In this document: piece by piece, positions 36,805 to 45,786 of the stretch
Layout of the letters: every line of letters starts with the position of its first letter
How positions within the stretch are numbered: the first letter of the stretch is position 1
Assembly: GCF_001278945.1 (NCBI RefSeq)
Contig: NZ_LGRV01000003.1
Location: 310,001 to 374,000 of the forward strand
Direction of reading: 5' to 3'
DNA: 64,000 nucleotides
Source: Lysinibacillus contaminans
GTDB taxonomy: Bacteria > Bacillota > Bacilli > Bacillales_A > Planococcaceae
Notes under the pieces: model-generated
Database searches by the model: none
Seen by the model: only the letters and a program-made list of their open reading frames with translations
Told to the model about the DNA's origin: nothing
Program-made: the position numbers and the translations under genes

Positions 36805-38001
36805 ATGGGTATAACAGCTACTTACTTATTTCCAACAGATATAAATCAAGAACAAAAGGCAGAACAATTTGCTCTAGGTTTAACGGTTGGTTCATGGACA
36901 GATATTGCGCATTTAGAGCGTGAGCAATTGAAACATCATAAAGGAGAACTACTTTCTGTTGAAAAAGGTCCAGTAAAGGATATTGTGAAAATTCACTACC
37001 CCTCGGCGAATGTTTCACCGGATATACCAGCAATCTTAACAACGGTGTATGGAAAATTTTCATTTTTCCAAGGTTATGAATTAATCGATTTAGCTTTTGA
37101 TGATGAACTACTAGCACAATTCCCTGGGCCACGCTTTGGTGTGCAAGGTGTACGTGATTTCTTAGGTGTTCACAATCGACCGTTATTAATGGCCATCTTC
37201 AAGGGAGTGATGGGACGAGATATAGATTTCTTCTCAAATCAGCTCCGAGATTTATTAGCAGGTGGCGTAGATTTAATTAAAGATGATGAAATTTTATTTG
37301 ATAATCCTTTAACGCCATTTGAAAAACGTATAACAACAGCGAAAGCAATTATTGATGAGCATTACGAAAAAACAGGTCACAAGGTGCTATATGCTGTGAA
37401 CCTTTCTGGTCGTTCGCATTTATTGCATGAAAAGGCCGAACGTGCGCAAGAGTTAGGGGCAAATGCGTTATTATTTAATGTCCATGCGTACGGCCTAGAT
37501 GCAATGCAGTCGTTACGTGAAAATAACAATATTGCGCTACCTATTGTGGCCCATTCTGCTCTATCTGGCGTTTCAGCAGGGCAACAGGATGTTGGGTACT
37601 CATATGACTTATTAGTTGGTAAGCTAACGCGTATGGCAGGTGGCGACTTCTCGTTATATCCAAGTCCATATGGTAATGTTGCGATTCCAAAGAAGGAAGC
37701 ACTAGCGATTCACGACAAACTAAACGAGACTAATCGCTTCGCACAAACATTTTCTGTTCCTTCAGCAGGTATTCACCCTGGGCTTGTACCACAACTTTAC
37801 GAAGACTTCGGTGCAAACTTAGTCGTGAATGCAGGTGGCGGTATTTTTGGTCATCCAGATGGCCCTATTCGTGGTGCTCAAGCATTCCGGGCAGCCATTG
37901 ATGCTATGGTGGCAAATGTGTCGTTACAAGAAGCTGCACTAACTTCTGAACCACTAAAGGTTGCGATCAATCAATGGGGTGTTTTAGAGGTACAACGTTA
38001 A
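36805..38001 (+). CDS. mtnW: 2,3-diketo-5-methylthiopentyl-1-phosphate enolase (RuBisCO-like)
   Basis: 398 residues, the RuBisCO-like protein of methionine salvage. The N-terminal domain (1-130) leads to a TIM barrel with GGVDLIKDDE, whose Lys is the carbamylated metal ligand in this family. HSALSGVS and the phosphate-binding NAGGGIFGHPDGP follow. Compared with true RuBisCO the loop-6 Lys is replaced, as is normal for MtnW. It converts diketo-methylthiopentyl phosphate to its enol form. GGAGGGG precedes the ATG. It lies between mtnK and mtnX. Confidence 0.95.
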   Translation: MGITATYLFPTDINQEQKAEQFALGLTVGSWTDIAHLEREQLKHHKGELLSVEKGPVKDIVKIHYPSANVSPDIPAILTTVYGKFSFFQGYELIDLAFDDELLAQFPGPRFGVQGVRDFLGVHNRPLLMAIFKGVMGRDIDFFSNQLRDLLAGGVDLIKDDEILFDNPLTPFEKRITTAKAIIDEHYEKTGHKVLYAVNLSGRSHLLHEKAERAQELGANALLFNVHAYGLDAMQSLRENNNIALPIVAHSALSGVSAGQQDVGYSYDLLVGKLTRMAGGDFSLYPSPYGNVAIPKKEALAIHDKLNETNRFAQTFSVPSAGIHPGLVPQLYEDFGANLVVNAGGGIFGHPDGPIRGAQAFRAAIDAMVANVSLQEAALTSEPLKVAINQWGVLEVQR

Positions 38002-38016
38002 GAGGGGGATGGCCGT

Positions 38017-38682
38017 ATGACAAAGCCTATTATTTTTTGTGACTTTGATGGAACGATTACCGAATCAGATAATATTTTGCGCATTTTGAATGAGTTTGCC
38101 CCTCCTGAAGCAGAGCGTGTAAAGGATGATATTTTAGCGCAGCGTATTTCGATTGTCGAAGGTGTGACGGAGATTTTTTCGATGATACCATCATCAAAAA
38201 AGGCAGATATTATCGAATTTATTCTAGAAGATGCCGTCATTCGTGAGGGTTTTAAGGAATTTATGAACTTCGTGAAAGACGAACAAATTCCTTTTTATAT
38301 TGTCAGTGGAGGAATTGATTTCTTCCTGGAACCACTAGTGGATCCATATGGACCATATGATGGTATTTACTGCAATACAGCAGACTTTTCAGTGAATACG
38401 ATTCAGTTAGGATTCCCGCATAAGTGTGATGCAAAGTGCCAATCAAAAGGATGTGGGTGTTGTAAACCGTCCGTGATCCGCACACTCGCACAGGATCATC
38501 AAATGACGATCATTATCGGGGATTCCATTACAGACTTACAGGCGGCAAAAGTGGCAGATCTCGTCATTGCTCGCGATTTCTTAATTGAAAAATGTGAAGA
38601 ACTAGCGATTCCGTATGAGCCGTTTAAAACATTTATAGATGTGAAAAATATTATAGAAGAAAAACTACGATTAACAAAATAG
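38017..38682 (+). CDS. mtnX: 2-hydroxy-3-keto-5-methylthiopentenyl-1-phosphate phosphatase
   Basis: 221 residues, HAD superfamily. FCDFDGTITESDN provides the nucleophile Asp and the acid/base Asp, and IIGDSITDLQAAKVAD holds the C-terminal Mg-binding Asp residues. The insert has Cys-rich KCDAKCQSKGCGCCKPS, expected for MtnX. It removes phosphate to give the acireductone. GGGGGAT precedes the ATG 15 bp after mtnW. Confidence 0.93.
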   Translation: MTKPIIFCDFDGTITESDNILRILNEFAPPEAERVKDDILAQRISIVEGVTEIFSMIPSSKKADIIEFILEDAVIREGFKEFMNFVKDEQIPFYIVSGGIDFFLEPLVDPYGPYDGIYCNTADFSVNTIQLGFPHKCDAKCQSKGCGCCKPSVIRTLAQDHQMTIIIGDSITDLQAAKVADLVIARDFLIEKCEELAIPYEPFKTFIDVKNIIEEKLRLTK

Positions 38683-38697
38683 AGAGGAAGATTGGAT

Positions 38698-39231
38698 ATG
38701 GCATATATTAAATTTCAAGATACAGACAACGAAATTACAGACCAAAAAGAAGTGGCTCAGTTTTTAACTGCACAAGAAGTTATTTATGAGCAATGGGATA
38801 TGACAAATTTACCACAAGAACTACAAGAAAAATATGATTTAACAGATGATGAAAAAGAAACAATTCTTGCTGCATTCGGCGCAGAAATTAAAGACATTTC
38901 AGAACGTCGTGGCTACAAAGCGGCAGATATTATTTCTTTGTCTGATTCAAATCCAAAGTTAGATGAAATGCTGAAAAACTTCGAACGTAAGCACATTCAC
39001 ACAGATGATGAAGTACGCTTTATTGTCAGTGGTCATTCCGTCTTCATTATCCAAAGCAAAGATGAGAAATTCTTTGAAGTGCATTTAGAAGCGGGTGATT
39101 TAATTTCAGTACCAGAAAACACAACCCATTATTTCACGCTTGATGAAGATCGCAAAACAGTCGCAATCCGCCTATTTATTACAACAGAGGGCTGGGTTCC
39201 TGTATACGCTGATGAAAATGTTAAAGTATAA
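38698..39231 (+). CDS. mtnD: acireductone dioxygenase
   Basis: 177 residues of the cupin fold. HIHTDDEVRFIVSGHSVF gives two His and one Glu, and ENTTHYFTLD the third His, the metal ligands of acireductone dioxygenase. It cleaves acireductone with oxygen: the iron form makes formate and the keto-acid precursor of methionine, the nickel form carbon monoxide. The earlier in-frame TTG at 38692 is less likely than ATG 38698, which follows GAGGAAG at better spacing. It directly follows mtnX; the mtnB dehydratase normally between them is absent. A terminator closes the operon. Confidence 0.93.
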   Translation: MAYIKFQDTDNEITDQKEVAQFLTAQEVIYEQWDMTNLPQELQEKYDLTDDEKETILAAFGAEIKDISERRGYKAADIISLSDSNPKLDEMLKNFERKHIHTDDEVRFIVSGHSVFIIQSKDEKFFEVHLEAGDLISVPENTTHYFTLDEDRKTVAIRLFITTEGWVPVYADENVKV

Positions 39232-39289
39232 TAATAAAATATAAGAAGCCTATTTTCTTTTGTCTTGTTTTGTCGGGATAATAGTTTGA

Positions 39290-39329
39290 AACGCTGAAAT
39301 CCTTGGAAATAAAGGTTTCAGCGTTTTTT
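39290..39329 (+). terminator. terminator of the mtn operon
   Basis: AACGCTGAAATCCTT pairs with AAAGGTTTCAGCGTT, followed by TTTTCT. Confidence 0.85.
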
Positions 39330-39369
39330 CTATATTTGACTCTACCAAAATATACAACCACTAATAATG

Positions 39370-40221
39370 TTAACCGCCCCGTACCCAGCTTAGACCTGTT
39401 GTGCCTTCTCCTGTATGTACACTAATACTAGCGCTCAAAGGAAGTATTATAAATTGAATGAAAGGGAATTCGGCTTGAAGTTCTGCTTTCCAATGCTCTG
39501 CGTCACGATCGTTATGGCTATGGACAATTGCTACTTCTGTAAGCGTGGAGTGGTTTAATTCTTTACGAAGTAATTCGGTTACATATTCTTTTGCACGTTT
39601 ATAGGTGCGTACTTTATCTTTTAATACAACACGACCATTTTGAAAGGATACAATTACTTTTAACTTTAGAAAATTGCCAAGTAAAGCGACGATTCCTGGT
39701 ACTCGCCCGCTTTTATAGAGTTGTGTTAAATTTGCTGGAATCCCGGATAGCTCTACACGATCGGCCATTTCTTCAAGTACTTGAGCAATGTCTTTCGCCT
39801 TAACTCCTTGTGCTGCGAGAGCATGCCCTGTTTCGAGCATTTTCCGCATCGGATAGGAGATGATTTTTGAATCAATCGCATAAAGAGGAAAGTCTGCTTG
39901 TTTTGCTGCCGCTATTGATCCTGCATACGTCCCTGACAATAAACTTGTAGGATGAACTGCAATGGCACAAGAATAACCTTTCGCTTTTAGTTGTTTGTAA
40001 AGATTCACCATATCCCCAAAGAGAGGCTGAGATGTCGTCGGAAGAGCTTTTGCAGTTCGCATCTTTTCGTAAAATTCTGTAAGCGTTAGTTCTACCTTTT
40101 CTCTAAAAGAACCATCTTCAAATATAACGTTAATTGATAATACATGTATGTTCAATTTCTCAACAAAACCGTCATTTAAATATGCTGATGTATCTGTTAC
40201 CCATGCAATTTTTTCAATCAT
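39370..40221 (-). CDS. DegV-family fatty-acid-binding protein
   Basis: 283 residues of the DegV fold. WVTDTSAYLNDGF is near the N-terminus, then TSQPLFGDM, HPTSLLSGTYAGSIAAA in the lipid-binding region, and the C-terminal domain with LTQLYKSGRVPGIVALLG. Characterised relatives (FakB) hold a fatty acid for phosphorylation by FakA. The FakA partner is not in this window. ATG 40221 is preceded by a CAGGTG-like site. It is divergent from the HAD phosphatase gene. Confidence 0.9.
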   Translation of the reverse strand: MIEKIAWVTDTSAYLNDGFVEKLNIHVLSINVIFEDGSFREKVELTLTEFYEKMRTAKALPTTSQPLFGDMVNLYKQLKAKGYSCAIAVHPTSLLSGTYAGSIAAAKQADFPLYAIDSKIISYPMRKMLETGHALAAQGVKAKDIAQVLEEMADRVELSGIPANLTQLYKSGRVPGIVALLGNFLKLKVIVSFQNGRVVLKDKVRTYKRAKEYVTELLRKELNHSTLTEVAIVHSHNDRDAEHWKAELQAEFPFIQFIILPLSASISVHTGEGTTGLSWVRGG

Positions 40222-40384
40222 TTACAATGTCACCTGCTTTCTAATAATGAAAAAATGAACAAGCCTCATTCGTCATTGATAGATGTATTTGTTGGTTATA
40301 CTTATCATATGCAAAAAAAATTGTTGAATGAAAGTCTAAGATGAAGCGTGTTATTTAACTATTATTAGTAAAGGTGTGAGCGTA

Positions 40385-40912
40385 ATGAAAAAGGCTGTAT
40401 TTTTGGATCGTGACGGCGTCATAAATGAAGTGCTAACGGACCGAGTGAAATTTGTGAATAAACCACAGGATCTATATTTCCTACCTGGTGTGCCAGAAGC
40501 TATTAAAAAATTGAACGCTGTCTTTGAATTTATTTTTGTCGTAACGAATCAAGGAGGAGTGGGTTTGGGCTTTATGAAAGAATCACAGCTCAAAAAAATC
40601 CATGACTATATGATTGCTGAATTAAAGAAGCAAGGTGCAACAATTCATGATGTGGCATATTGTCCGCATAAGCCAAAAGCAGGGTGTGAATGTCGTAAGC
40701 CGAAAAGTAAATTAATTGTAGATCTAAGTGAAAAATCTGATGTTGATTTATCGCAGTCGTACATGGTTGGCGATACGGATACAGACATTATTGCAGGAAA
40801 GAGGGCGGGAACAAAAGGCGTATTCTTAGGAAAAAGTGATCCGCTTGCAGATGCTGTTTTCCCGGACTTAATAAGTGCTGTAGATTGGATAATTGAGGAT
40901 TCAAAAGCATAG
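40385..40912 (+). CDS. HAD-IIIA phosphatase, GmhB/HisB-N-like
   Basis: 175 residues from ATG 40385 (AAAGGTG upstream; the GTG at 40376 overlaps that site). FLDRDGVINE carries the nucleophile Asp; VTNQGGVGLGF and MVGDTDTDI are the other HAD motifs. CPHKPKAGCECRKPK is the Cys/His zinc loop found in GmhB and HisB-N phosphatases. A sugar bisphosphate or histidinol phosphate substrate is possible. No heptose or histidine genes are nearby, so the substrate is left open. Confidence 0.88.
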   Translation: MKKAVFLDRDGVINEVLTDRVKFVNKPQDLYFLPGVPEAIKKLNAVFEFIFVVTNQGGVGLGFMKESQLKKIHDYMIAELKKQGATIHDVAYCPHKPKAGCECRKPKSKLIVDLSEKSDVDLSQSYMVGDTDTDIIAGKRAGTKGVFLGKSDPLADAVFPDLISAVDWIIEDSKA

Positions 40913-40980
40913 AAAGTGTATAATCAATTGTTAGTAGCAGATACTAAATGATAAAAAACGAGGAAAGAAAAGGGGATACG

Positions 40981-42447
40981 ATGACAAAATTAATAGAAGC
41001 GGGTTGGAACTTAGATAACAGTTACGCCCAACTGCCCGAATCACTTTTTACTAGTCTTGACCTCAATCCTGTACGTTCGCCAAAGTTGATTATTCTCAAT
41101 GGTACATTGGCAGCTTCCTTGGGGTTGAATGTTCAAGCTCTAAATAGTGATGATGGCGTAGCGGTCTTTGCTGGAAATCGCATTCCCGAAGGTGCTCATC
41201 CTCTTGCTCAGGCTTATGCGGGGCATCAGTTTGGGCATTTTACGATGTTAGGGGATGGCAGAGCTATTTTGCTTGGTGAGCAAATCACTCCATTGGGCGA
41301 GCGGGTTGATATTCAACTCAAAGGTTCAGGGAGAACGCCATACTCTCGCAGAGGAGATGGGCGAGCGGCACTTGGACCGATGTTGCGTGAATACATTATT
41401 AGCGAGGCTATGCATGCACTTGGTATTCCCACAACCCGCAGCTTAGCGGTGGTGACAACAGGTGAGTCTATCATTCGTGAAACGGAATTGCCTGGAGCAG
41501 TTCTGACGCGAGTAGCCGCCAGTCATTTGCGCGTCGGAACTTTTGAATACATTGCGAATTGGGGCACAGTAGAGGATCTCCGCACTCTAGCCGATTATAC
41601 GCTACAAAGACATTATCCAGACGTAAAAACCGATGAGGATCGCTATCTTAACTTACTACGGGGAGTAATTAAGCGACAGGCCATGCTAATTGCCAAATGG
41701 CAACTAGTCGGTTTTATCCACGGGGTAATGAACACCGATAACATGACAATTAGTGGAGAAACGATTGATTATGGTCCTTGTGCTTTCATGGATGCCTACG
41801 ATCCAGCTACAGTGTTCAGTTCTATTGATACACAGGGCCGCTATGCCTATGGTAATCAGCCACGTATTGCCGGGTGGAATCTCGCACGATTTGCTGAAAC
41901 GTTATTACCACTATTACATGATAATCAAGAGGAAGCTATCAATCTGGCGCAGGGTGAGCTTTATGAATTTACTAAGTTGTATTACTCTAACTGGCTAGCT
42001 GGAATGAGCGCAAAATTAGGTCTCTTTAATGAAGAGGAGCAGGATGAGACACTTATCGATGAGCTCCTCAGTTTGATGCAGAAGTATAATGCAGACTATA
42101 CGAATACCTTCCGCGCATTAACGTTTGATAAACGGGAGGATACGGCCCTTTTTGGCAGTGAAGAATTTGAGCAATGGTATGAGAAGTGGCTGGCGAGACT
42201 TAATAGACAGCAAGAATCGAAGGCTTCTTCACATCAGTTAATGCGGGACAACAATCCAGCAGTAATTCCTCGTAACCACCGTGTAGAAGAGGCACTCGAA
42301 GCCGCGGTGGAACATGAAGACTATAGTGTGATGGAACGGCTTCTAAAGGTTCTTTCTAGCCCATATACACACACACCTGAACAGGCTGAGTATGCCAAAC
42401 TGCCTCCGCAATCAAGTTGTCCTTACCAAACTTTTTGTGGCACTTAA
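40981..42447 (+). CDS. selO: SelO-family protein adenylyltransferase (YdiU)
   Basis: 488 residues from ATG 40981 (AAAGGGG upstream; the frame is open from 40948). The pseudokinase fold carries [48 protein letters not shown] with the metal-binding Asn/Asp, and the C-terminus [12 protein letters not shown] with the conserved Cys at the place of selenocysteine in eukaryotic SelO. Characterised members transfer AMP to protein Ser, Thr or Tyr and are linked to redox control. The length is near the family norm. It ends at a terminator. Confidence 0.95.
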   Translation: MTKLIEAGWNLDNSYAQLPESLFTSLDLNPVRSPKLIILNGTLAASLGLNVQALNSDDGVAVFAGNRIPEGAHPLAQAYAGHQFGHFTMLGDGRAILLGEQITPLGERVDIQLKGSGRTPYSRRGDGRAALGPMLREYIISEAMHALGIPTTRSLAVVTTGESIIRETELPGAVLTRVAASHLRVGTFEYIANWGTVEDLRTLADYTLQRHYPDVKTDEDRYLNLLRGVIKRQAMLIAKWQLVGFIHGVMNTDNMTISGETIDYGPCAFMDAYDPATVFSSIDTQGRYAYGNQPRIAGWNLARFAETLLPLLHDNQEEAINLAQGELYEFTKLYYSNWLAGMSAKLGLFNEEEQDETLIDELLSLMQKYNADYTNTFRALTFDKREDTALFGSEEFEQWYEKWLARLNRQQESKASSHQLMRDNNPAVIPRNHRVEEALEAAVEHEDYSVMERLLKVLSSPYTHTPEQAEYAKLPPQSSCPYQTFCGT

Positions 42448-42477
42448 TATAATTGAACGAAATTTATTTAAATGTGA

Positions 42478-42505
42478 GGTGAAGGGAAATTCCCCTCGCC
42501 TTTTT
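42478..42505 (+). terminator. terminator of selO
   Basis: GGTGAAGGGA pairs with TCCCCTCGCC (one mismatch, one G-T), followed by TTTTTG. Confidence 0.7.
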
Positions 42506-42551
42506 GCGATTACTTTATTTGAAGGGAAAAGAAGTTTATGAGGTGATAGCT

Positions 42552-42743
42552 ATGAAAAATTTGAAGTTAAGAGTAGCTTGGATGATTCCAACTGTTTTTC
42601 TAAACATAATCCTGTTAAATACAACGATTTGGACAGTCATAAATGCACAAGGTTTGCAGGAAATAAAAAGATGATCAATTTTTATAGTCTCGATTATTGG
42701 AAGTTATCGTATTTGGAATTGGATTAAGGAAGGAAAAATATAA
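42552..42743 (+). pseudogene. small membrane protein gene interrupted by a TGA codon
   Basis: ATG 42552 (GAGGTG upstream) encodes 40 residues, including a hydrophobic helix (VAWMIPTVFLNIILL), to TGA at 42672-42674. The same frame continues directly with SIFIVSIIGSYRIWNWIKEG to TAA at 42741-42743, which looks like the second helix and basic tail of one 62-residue protein. The simplest reading is a nonsense mutation. Readthrough or a source error are alternatives. The family is unknown. Confidence 0.5.
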
Positions 42744-42908
42744 TGGTTTTTGGTTACGCAAGAATCACAAGAAGAGAATTCTCTTTTTTTACTCACATGT
42801 TAAACTTATTGCAACGACAGATTGAAGTATTTTTGAATTTAGGTAATATATTGGAGTGAACATCAATATATTTCATATGAGATTCCGCATTTTACGAGGA
42901 GGGTAATT

Positions 42909-43025
42909 ATGAAAAATTGGGGTGTTTTACTTTTGATGTTTGCGTGTGTAATATCAACATATTTGAGCATTAATATTAGTGTTAGCAATAGTTTAAATAT
43001 TGGTAAGTATACTGAAAACGAGTAG
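42909..43025 (+). CDS. 38-residue single-pass membrane peptide
   Basis: ATG 42909 follows GAGGAGGG by 5 bp, a very strong start. The product begins MKNWGVLLLMFACVISTYLSI and ends KYTENE, that is, one membrane helix with a short charged tail. It is too short for family assignment. The strong ribosome site and clean helix favour a real gene. It lies alone in the gap between selO and a lipoprotein gene. Confidence 0.55.
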   Translation: MKNWGVLLLMFACVISTYLSINISVSNSLNIGKYTENE

Positions 43026-43092
43026 TTTTAGCGTTCCATTCATTTCGTGGTAATAGTATGTGAAACAGTGATAGAGGGTATGCCAAAAAGTA

Positions 43093-43128
43093 AAGCCAAT
43101 TGCCGAAGAGAAATCGACAACTGGCTTT
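43093..43128. terminator. bidirectional terminator
   Basis: AAGCCA.TTG.CGA pairs with TCG.CAA.TGGCTT, flanked by A-rich and T-rich runs; it closes the minus-strand lipoprotein gene. Confidence 0.75.
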
Positions 43129-43138
43129 TTTCATTGGT

Positions 43139-43990
43139 TTAATTTTCAACTACTGTTGCACTATCGATAATGCTTTGAGGGATATCAATTGTATCTAGAT
43201 GGTTGATTTCTGTATAGGTAACAACGGACTTTGTTTGAATAGTGGACTCTTGACCTTCCACGCTCATTTTTAAGTCGAAATTCATGTCTATTTTGTTCGT
43301 ATCGAATGTTTCTTTATCGATATGGATCACATAGTTCGCTTTATCGATAGTTAAGCCTTCAAGAGGGTTTTCTCCAGTGCCCAATGACTTGTTCACTTCT
43401 GATTGGATAAGTTCTTTAAATTGGTCGCCCTTCGCATTTAATGTTAATACATACGAATCATCTGTTTGTTCGAATGTGAAGTCATCGATATATTGTTTTA
43501 GTTGTTCAAGTTGCTCTTTCGCATTAGCGGATGCGGCTGTTTGGTCTAGGATTGCATCGAACTCTTCGCTCGGTAATTTCATCCAGACCTCTGTTGTTGG
43601 ATCTTTCATGAAGAATCCTTGGTCCTGCTTCATATACATCTCGATTGGCAGGCTTGAATTTTCAGCGCCTCCGCTAAAAACATCAGGCATTGTCATGGAA
43701 CCAGATAAATGCATGGCAAGTGGCTTTGTAATCATATCAATTTCCATTTGAGAACCGATGTTCATATCCATAGATTCTTCGCCTGCGCCGAATTTCATTA
43801 CCTGCGTCATGTCCATACTCGCACTCATACTCTTGACATCAGCTTGACGATCCATTGCCTTATCATAGACTTGCTCTAATGTTAATGAGCTTGTCGCTGT
43901 TGTTTCTTTCGTTGGCGTTGCGCTATTGTTACAAGCTGTTAAAACAAGTGCCACGGCACCTGCGCTCAGTATAGTGAAAATTTTCTTCAT
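43139..43990 (-). CDS. DUF6612-like lipoprotein
   Basis: 283 residues. The signal peptide MKKIFTILSAGAVALVLTAC ends in a lipobox with the acylated Cys at 20. The mature part is a beta-rich domain with many Met, Thr and Ser residues, including a repeated pattern SMSASMDMTQVMKFGAG, and ends with IDIPQSIIDSATVVEN. The layout matches DUF6612 lipoproteins, related in fold to lipid-binding LppX/LolA. It is anchored outside the membrane. AGGAGA precedes the ATG. The function is unknown. Confidence 0.75.
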   Translation of the reverse strand: MKKIFTILSAGAVALVLTACNNSATPTKETTATSSLTLEQVYDKAMDRQADVKSMSASMDMTQVMKFGAGEESMDMNIGSQMEIDMITKPLAMHLSGSMTMPDVFSGGAENSSLPIEMYMKQDQGFFMKDPTTEVWMKLPSEEFDAILDQTAASANAKEQLEQLKQYIDDFTFEQTDDSYVLTLNAKGDQFKELIQSEVNKSLGTGENPLEGLTIDKANYVIHIDKETFDTNKIDMNFDLKMSVEGQESTIQTKSVVTYTEINHLDTIDIPQSIIDSATVVEN

Positions 43991-44259
43991 TTCTCACATC
44001 TCCTATTCTTCCGAAAAAAAGTTTTATATTACCAATACGAACGGAATTGAAATAAGTTTCAGAATTGTTTATTTCAGTATAGGGCACTCTGTATGCTCTC
44101 TATTTTAATAGCAAAGTAGATCACGATTAATGTATTCATTACTATTTGGAGCCATGAAATAACTACCGAAGAATGACCCCCTAATTCCAATAAATAACGC
44201 CTTTCAATAAATATTCAGAAAATATAGAATATTGTTAAAGAAGGTGGTGTGTAAAAATT

Positions 44260-45786
44260 ATGGGGGAAATTGTAATGGAATTAAAAAATATAACAAAAAC
44301 ATTTCCGGGTGTGACAGCATTAAATAATGTTTCATTTGTTTTAGAAAAAGGGCAAATTCATGCGTTGATGGGTGAGAATGGTGCTGGAAAGTCGACCTTC
44401 ATCAAAGTGATAACGGGTGTCCATAAGGCAGATGCGGGCGAGATATTGCTAGATGGCAGACCTATTACTTTTTCAAATCCTAACGAAGCAAAAGCCAAAG
44501 GGATTGCCGCCATTTATCAGCATGCTACGAATTATCCAGACTTAAATGTGACAGAAAATATATTTATGGGTCATGAAAAAATAAGCCCAAAAACAAAACG
44601 GATTTTATGGAAAGAGATGCATGATGAGGCAAAGGGGATCCTGCGCTCGTTAGGCTCAGCTATCAATCCGAAACAAGAAATGGGTACTTTGAGTGTCGCA
44701 CAGCAGCAAATTGTTGAAATTGCAAAGGCTATCTCCACGAATGCTCGAATTATTATTATGGATGAACCAACCGCAGCCCTGACGACTCGTGAAAGTGAAG
44801 AACTCTACCGTATCGCTGAGAAACTACGTGATCAAGGAACAGCTATTATTTTCATTTCTCATCGTTTTGAAGATATGTATAGATTAGCATCAAAAGTCAC
44901 TGTACTAAGGGATGCGAATTATATCGGTTGTTGGGCTGTGGATGATATTACAAATAAAAATCTAATCATTGCTATGGTAGGACGAGAAATCAATCAAATA
45001 TTCCCGAAAAAAGAGCACACCATTGGTGAGGAAGTTTTCCGGGTTGAAAATTTGCGAAAGATTGGTTACTTTGCAGATATTTCATTTTCGTTACACAAAG
45101 GCGAGATTTTAGGTTTAACAGGTCTTGTAGGTGCAGGTCGTACAGAGCTTTGTGAAACATTAGCAGGTATTGAAAAATATGATAACGGTTTCATTTATCT
45201 CCACGGTCAAAAAGAAAAATTCAAAAATCCAAAAGATGCTATGCAAAAAGGTGTAGGTTACTTACCTGAGGACCGTCAAAAATCCGGACTGATTTTACAG
45301 TGGGGTATCGGACGAAATATCACGTTACCAACGCTTGAAAATTATTCTACAAAAGGCTGGCTTAATGAGAAAAGAGAGTCACTTAAGGCAAAAGAAATTG
45401 CTGAGAAATTACATGTGAAAGCGTTAAGTGTATTCGATCTTGTGAGTTCGTTATCTGGTGGCAACCAACAGAAAATCTCGGTTGCTAAGCTACTAACAAC
45501 GGACTTGGATGTCATCATTCTAGATGAACCAACGAAGGGTGTAGATATTGGAGCGAAGGCGGCTATTTACAAAATCATCAATGAATTAGCGAATGAAGGC
45601 TATAGTGTCATTTTGGTTTCTTCAGAAATGCCTGAAGTCATTGGTTTGAGTGATCGCGTTGCTGTTATGCGTGAAGGCAGACTTGTGAAAATAATCGACG
45701 CACATGAGGTATCACAAGAAAGCATACTTGCTGCTGCAATGGGAGAAGTGCAACCAGGAGGTGAAGATGTATGTCAACCAATATGA
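44260..45786 (+). CDS. rhaT: rhamnose ABC importer, ATP-binding protein
   Basis: 508 residues with two ABC ATPase cassettes in tandem, the RbsA/XylG carbohydrate type. The first has Walker A GENGAGKSTF, signature LSVAQQQ and Walker B IIIMDEPTAA. The second has the degenerate GLVGAGRTEL, LSGGNQQK and VIILDEPTKGVD. It energises import by the two permeases that follow. Substrate assignment rests on the next seven genes, all of L-rhamnose use. The ATG at 44260 follows AAGGTGG; an in-frame ATG at 44275 is also possible. It overlaps the permease gene by 16 bp. Confidence 0.85.
   Translation: MGEIVMELKNITKTFPGVTALNNVSFVLEKGQIHALMGENGAGKSTFIKVITGVHKADAGEILLDGRPITFSNPNEAKAKGIAAIYQHATNYPDLNVTENIFMGHEKISPKTKRILWKEMHDEAKGILRSLGSAINPKQEMGTLSVAQQQIVEIAKAISTNARIIIMDEPTAALTTRESEELYRIAEKLRDQGTAIIFISHRFEDMYRLASKVTVLRDANYIGCWAVDDITNKNLIIAMVGREINQIFPKKEHTIGEEVFRVENLRKIGYFADISFSLHKGEILGLTGLVGAGRTELCETLAGIEKYDNGFIYLHGQKEKFKNPKDAMQKGVGYLPEDRQKSGLILQWGIGRNITLPTLENYSTKGWLNEKRESLKAKEIAEKLHVKALSVFDLVSSLSGGNQQKISVAKLLTTDLDVIILDEPTKGVDIGAKAAIYKIINELANEGYSVILVSSEMPEVIGLSDRVAVMREGRLVKIIDAHEVSQESILAAAMGEVQPGGEDVCQPI

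Noticed and set aside
42743..42859. Short plus-strand frame starting MVFGYARITRREF, resembling a serine-resolvase N-terminus
   Set aside because: Only 38 residues, the likeness stops after about 12, and the frame runs over a terminator-like AAGAGAATTCTCTT followed by T residues.
43377..43751. 124-residue plus-strand frame
   Set aside because: It is antisense to the DUF6612-like lipoprotein gene, which has a clear signal peptide and start.
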